From the NCBI RefSeq assembly GCF_020536995.1, contig NC_068356.1, positions 21,700,809-21,764,808 on the forward strand: DNA of 64,000 bases, read 5' to 3'. The stretch is from Dreissena polymorpha. Its lineage: Eukaryota > Mollusca > Bivalvia > Myida > Dreissenidae. Position numbers and translations under genes: made by a program. Numbering within the stretch: the first letter of the stretch is position 1; each line of letters begins with the position of its first letter. The notes under the pieces are model-generated. The model was given only the letters and a program-made list of their open reading frames with translations. It was not told the origin of the DNA and ran no database searches. Positions 59,580 through 64,000 of this stretch are shown here, in pieces.

Positions 59580-59862
59580 AGTATGGAGAATGCTCAGCAA
59601 CATTGGGATCAAGGGAGGTGACAGGAAGAGGGCTGTAGGCAGACTTGGACAAGCTGCAGAAAAAGCATCCAACTGGCTGTGGATGATGCGAGAGGAGAAG
59701 AGCTGGACGCTAAACCACTGACCCGTAGTGTTTGGCCAACACTATGGATCCATCGCCCGGAGAGTGTCCTGGGATTAAAGGATAGAAACACTTGATGATA
59801 GGCAGTTCCCAGCTGATGAGTCAGTGGTTTGTGCAGTAGTATCTGTATTCTACACATCATAT
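59580..59862 (+). mobile_element. RLE-type LINE, 3'-end fragment, head-to-tail with the full copy
   Basis: About 280 bp equal to 63360-63636 (roughly 98 percent by eye): the last 45 codons (VWRMLSNIGIKGGDRKRAVG onward), the stop and the whole 3' UTR ending GTATCTGTATTCTACAC. It is preceded by a short TA run and followed directly by the start of the full-length copy. Confidence 0.85.
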
Positions 59863-62800
59863 ATCTGGGCAACCAGTGTCTTCCTGGAAAGACTGGATGA
59901 CGACTGAGAATAGAACAGTGACACTGGAGAGACAGATGACACCAGGAACAGACTGGACCCGGGGCATGACGGGGTAGCATCCCAGATTGCAGTCTTCGTG
60001 AGAAGACACCCACTATCAAGCTACAGACTCCAATACAGAAGAATACCCCCAGAGTCTCCCGAGAGGGGGGGAGGATGAGAGACTCCATCAGACGGATTCA
60101 ACGACAACGACACGGCTAGTCCAATCGACATTGACCGGAACAAAGGCAGAGGTGAAGTGTAGATGTGGAAAGGTGTGCAAGAACCTTAGAGGCTTGCGTA
60201 TTCATCAAGGGAGAACGGCATGCGGAAGCACGGCAAGGCAGCGGCAACGCTCAGATTTTACATCTGGTGAGACGTTGGAGGATCCTAGTCAGGACTCAAC
60301 CCACAGTACTGGGGACCTCTACGCAGCTGAGCAGCCACACACCAATTCAGCAGATCCTGATATTGTCTCGCAAGTCAGCGACATCTTCGAAGAAGATTAC
60401 CCTCTTCTAGAGCTTTTAGGTACTCCAGAAGATCTGAGGCCAAACACAGACACACAGCACAACACCCGAAATACAGCTTCCAATACTAATGCCACAGCTC
60501 AGAAGGTTAGAATTACATGGCCCAAGACAAGTGACAGGAACCTGTGGAAACAGTTTGATGAAGACCTCAACACCATCCTGGAAACAACACTCCAAGGGCC
60601 AGCAGAGAAGAAACTGAAGTCTCTGACCAACCTTGTCCACTCTATCGGCAAAGAACAATTTGGTGAGGTGAAATGGAAACCCACCAGAACCCCTGCACAG
60701 CCAAATAGAAGACAACGACAGATCACAGAGATTAGGAAAGAGCTGAAGTCACTGAGGAAATCCTACCAAAAAGCAAATATAGAGGAAAGACCCGGACTTC
60801 AGCAGCTTAGAGATGAACTCAGACAGAAACTGACCGATCTTCGTAAGGCAGAACAGCTCCGAGACAAGCGGAAGAAGCTAGCCAAGAGGCGAGCTGAGTT
60901 CATAGCATATCCATACTAGTTTTCCAAAGGACTCCTAGACAAAGAAAAATCTGGGAAGCTTGAAAGCAGTATGGAGGAGATACAACAGCATCTAAAGGAC
61001 ACACACTCCAATCCAGCAAGAGATAATCCAGGAAGCTGTCCAAGAATTGAACCAGTCCCAGAACCCACAATTCCACTAAACATAAAAGAACCCACAATGA
61101 AGGAAGTATCTGATGTAGTGAAGAAAGCAAGAAGCGGCTCCGCACCAGGACCAAACGGTATACCCAATACAGTATACAAGATGTGCCCGATGCTACTACG
61201 AAGACTATGGACCCTACTTAAGGTGATATCGAGGAAAGGAAAAGTCCCAGATTGTTGGCAACAGGCAGAGGAAATATTTACTCCAAAGGAAAAGGGCTCC
61301 AAACATGTGACCGAATTCCGAACCATTTCATTGTTGAATGTGGAGGGGAAAATATTCTTCGCTGTCCTGGCAAGACGAATGACCACGTTCCTGACAACCA
61401 ATCAGTACATTGACACATCAGTACAGAAAGGGGGGGTTCCGGGCTTCTCTGGCTGCATTGAACACTCCAGTGCCATCAGTCAGATCATCCGTGAAGCAAA
61501 GGTGAACGCCAATGACCTCACAGTCGTCTGGTTAGACCTCGCCAACGCCTATGGCTCCATACCACACAAGCTTATTGAAGAAGCAATGAAGCACTATCAT
61601 ATCCCAGAGCATATACAGGGGATCATAAATGGCTACTTTGATGGCATACAGCTTCGATTCTCAATCGGTGACCAGACAACGCCATGGCAGAGGTTAGAGA
61701 AGGGGATAGTAACTGGCTGCACCATCTCAGTGGTACTATTAGTGATGGGCATGAACTTGATCATCAATGCCGCGAAGAGGGAAACCAGAGGACCAAAAAC
61801 AGCGTCAGGTATACACCTCCCATCCAGCAGGGGGTTCATGGATGACCTGACCATCACTACCACCACACATGTACAGGCCCGCTGGGTACTAACAGCCCTA
61901 CAGGACACGGTCACATGGGCATGAATAAAGTTCAAACCCAAGAAGTCAAGGAGCCTGATCATAAAGAAGGGAAAGGTCACCAAAAGATTCACTCTACAGG
62001 TGCAAGGGGAAGACATTCCATCCATTATTGACAGTCCAGTCAAATGCCTCGGCAAGTGGTACGAGGCCAGACTGAAGGACACTAACAACATTACTAGAGT
62101 CAAAAACCAGCTCCAAGATTGCCTGAAGCTTATAGACCAGACAGGACTCCCGGGCAAGTTTAAGGCATGGCTCTACCAACATGGGTTACTTCCTAGGCTT
62201 ATGTGGCCCCTTATGCTGTACGAGATAGCTACAACCACTGTAGAAGGATTCGAGAGAGTGATCAACCGGCATCTCCGGAGATGGCTTGGTGCCCCTCCTA
62301 GTTTCACCAGCATTGGACTGTATGGCAGAACCAACCAACTTCAACTCCCAATGACCTCACTAGTTGAAGAGTTCAAGGTTGCCAAAGGAAGACTGGTGGT
62401 AACCCTCAAAGAGTCATCAGATGACATGATATGAAAGGCAGGCATCGAGACATGCACAGGGCGAAAGTGGTCAGCAAGCCAGGCAGTTGCCCAGGCAGAA
62501 AGCAGGCTACGACACAAAGACATCGTAGGCACCACAGCTATAGGAAGACAAGGCCTGGGCAGTTCAAAACCACAACGCTGAAGCACTGCCGGTAAGAAAG
62601 AAAGAAGCCAAATGGTCCAGTATGAGATCAGGCTTTCAGAAGAGGAAGACAGGCGCGCCAGAGCAGTCGGGATGGGAGGGCAGTGCGCATGGACACAATG
62701 GCAGACCACAGAAAGACACCTGACATGGGTAGACATTTGGCACTACGAACCACTACGACTCAAATTCCTACTGAGATCCGTATATGATCTGCTGCCATCT

Positions 62801-63636
62801 CCAGTCAATCTACACAGATGGGGGTTAGTGGAAGACCCAAAGTGTCAGCTGTGCGACAAACCAGGAACCATGCAGCACACCCTCTCATCTTGCCAGACAG
62901 CGCTAACACAAGGCCGCTACAGATGGAGGCACGACACAGTCCTCAAGGAGCTAGCAGACATACTAGAGCGGGAGAGAAGGAAGACAAGACCTACCAACAA
63001 GAAGGCAGTACCAACAATCAAATTCGTCAAAGAAGGACAAACTGCCAAGAAGGCAAGAACCGCAGCAACATCTATCCTTGATGAATCAGAGCGTTGGGAG
63101 ATGAAGGTCAACCTAGGAAAACAGCTGGTATTCCCAGACATAGTCCATACCACACAGAGACCAGACATAGTTATATGGTCTCCCAAGGACAAGAAACTGG
63201 TGATGATAGAACTCACTGTACCCTTGGAGACTAGGTGTGATGAGGCCTACGAGCGGGAATTGGGAAAGTACACTGAGCTACAAGAACAGTGTAAAAGTAG
63301 TGGTTGGAGTGCCTGGCTGTTCCCCGTTGAAATAGGGTGCAGAGGTTTTCCAGCCCAATCAGTATGGAGAATGCTCAGCAACATTGGGATCAAGGGAGGT
63401 GACAGGAAGAGGGCTGTAGGCAGACTTGGACAAGCTGCAGAAAAAGCATCCAACTGGCTGTGGATGATGCGAGAGGAGAAGGGCTGGACGCTAAACCACT
63501 GACCCGTAGTGTTTGGCCAACACTATGGATCCATCGCCCAGAGAGTGTCCTGGGATTAAAGGATAGAAACACCTGATGATAGGCAGTTCCCAGCTGATGA
63601 GTCAGTGGTTTGTGCAGTAGTATCTGTATTCTACAC
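59863..63636 (+). mobile_element. RLE-type LINE, nearly full-length (R2/NeSL/Hero group)
   Basis: A 3.8-kb non-LTR retrotransposon: GC-rich 5' UTR (59863-60130), one long reading region (60131-63502), a 3' UTR of about 135 bp and no poly(A), ending in a TA microsatellite (63637-63662). It lies in the region of the unnamed minus-strand gene, opposite to it. Only four in-frame stops interrupt the coding region, so the copy is fairly young. The minus-strand copy at 10150-18360 is an older, clearly different member of the same family. Confidence 0.85.
60131..63502 (+). pseudogene. LINE polyprotein: zinc finger, reverse transcriptase, RLE endonuclease
   Basis: About 1120 codons starting MTGTKAEVKCRCGK. 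In order: N-terminal zinc finger CxxxC...HxxxxxC (residues ~12-33); acidic region; basic coiled segment (about 200-260) with RKELKSLRKSYQKANIEE; reverse transcriptase with SAPGPNGIPNTVYKMCP, FRTISLLNVEGK, VVWLDLANAYGSIP (motif A), GIVTGCTISV and GFMDDLTI (motif C, FMDD); CCHC knuckle CQLCDKPGTMQHTLSSC (about 62845); restriction-like endonuclease RPDIVIW ... MIELTVPLET ... KY (about 63150-63270). In-frame stops occur near 60917, 61922, 62432 and 62579, each a single codon with the frame kept. The element is thus not functional as it stands. Confidence 0.85.
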
Positions 63637-63662
63637 ACATATATATATATATATATATATGT
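63637..63662 (+). repeat. (TA)n microsatellite at the LINE 3' border
   Basis: ACATATATATATATATATAT and a few further TA units. A shorter TA run precedes the 5' fragment at 59568-59578, so the pair of LINE pieces sits between TA tracts. Confidence 0.85.
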
Positions 63663-63709
63663 TATACAGAGAAAATTAGTTTAAATAAATTGAAAATATT
63701 GAAGTTTAC

Positions 63710-63757
63710 CTTAAAGTCGGACACTTCTGGGGTGCAGCTAGCCGATATCTCCAGGAT
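63710..63757 (-). CDS. Unnamed gene: exon a
   Basis: Acceptor CATTTCCCTAG before 63757 and donor AAG|GTAAAC at 63709. The 48-bp exon encodes ILEISASCTPEVSDFK, with phase 0 at both ends. It is short but has strong splice sites and follows the same strand as exons b to e. Confidence 0.5.
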
Positions 63758-64000
63758 CTAGGGAAATGTGGAAACACAAATGAAATGGCAGAAACTATCA
63801 ACAAAAAAACGCAACAGGTTTGTACAGTACTAATGTATATGTATGTTAAAATATTGCATTTATTGCCCTCTTGCAAATTACATAGAAAAAAGGAATTCAC
63901 AAAATTTTCATGCAAATCTAACACAAAATTCAAACGAATGACAAACCTTAATATTCTCTTAGACACCTTATCTTACGAGAAATTTTATAAATGTACCTTG
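63758..64000. other. Intron-like AT-rich sequence
   Basis: No exon is seen in the last 240 bases. Confidence 0.4.

Overview
The window looks like a stretch of a bivalve mollusc nuclear genome, probably a heterodont clam or mussel-like bivalve; the genus cannot be told from this sequence. The grounds are AT-rich DNA with widely spaced spliced exons, many dispersed elements of the bivalve 'pearl' type (short head, several ~145-160 bp tandem units, an ACGG-rich or hairpin tail), several clades of LINE, and invertebrate-type transposon genes. There are no operons, rRNA genes or intact tRNA genes.

Layout. 1-8.2 kb: a two-unit tandem repeat (429-bp units built round a large palindrome), with a 6.9-kb DNA transposon (element 1, 685-7591) inserted in the first unit. 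8.2-18.4 kb: a minus-strand LINE with a restriction-like endonuclease, split by a second long-TIR DNA transposon (element 2, 10766-15523). Elements 1 and 2 share no obvious TIR sequence, but both carry a decayed gene of one protein family: XPG/FEN1-like acidic motifs, with a CRC-like cysteine tail visible in element 1. 18.4-29.4 kb: intergenic DNA full of modular repeats and MITEs, ending in a 44-bp minisatellite. 29.4-35.9 kb: a minus-strand host gene like 2-phosphoxylose phosphatase 1 (PXYLP1), with large coding exons and canonical splice sites; all three catalytic signatures of the histidine phosphatase fold appear replaced. 36-52 kb: repeats, including a hAT-like element (37568-39095), a miniature LTR element whose LTR is tRNA-like (45278-46690), and a nest of TIR elements and a CR1-type LINE end (49511-51709). 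52.3-63.8 kb: scattered small exons of a second minus-strand host gene that I could not name. Its introns hold tandem arrays, an L1/Tx1-like LINE relic, an eight-unit pearl-type array and a nearly full-length plus-strand copy of the endonuclease LINE.

How it fits together. Nearly all the DNA is mobile or repeat-derived, and nesting gives relative ages: the 429-bp tandem is older than element 1, and the minus-strand LINE is older than element 2. Several pearl-type families carry packed nuclear-receptor half-sites in every unit, including perfect inverted repeats with a 3-bp spacer. The most rewarding points are the paired long-TIR elements with the shared nuclease-like protein, the PXYLP1-like pseudoenzyme, and the tRNA-like LTR element. 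All family assignments were made by eye, with no database search.
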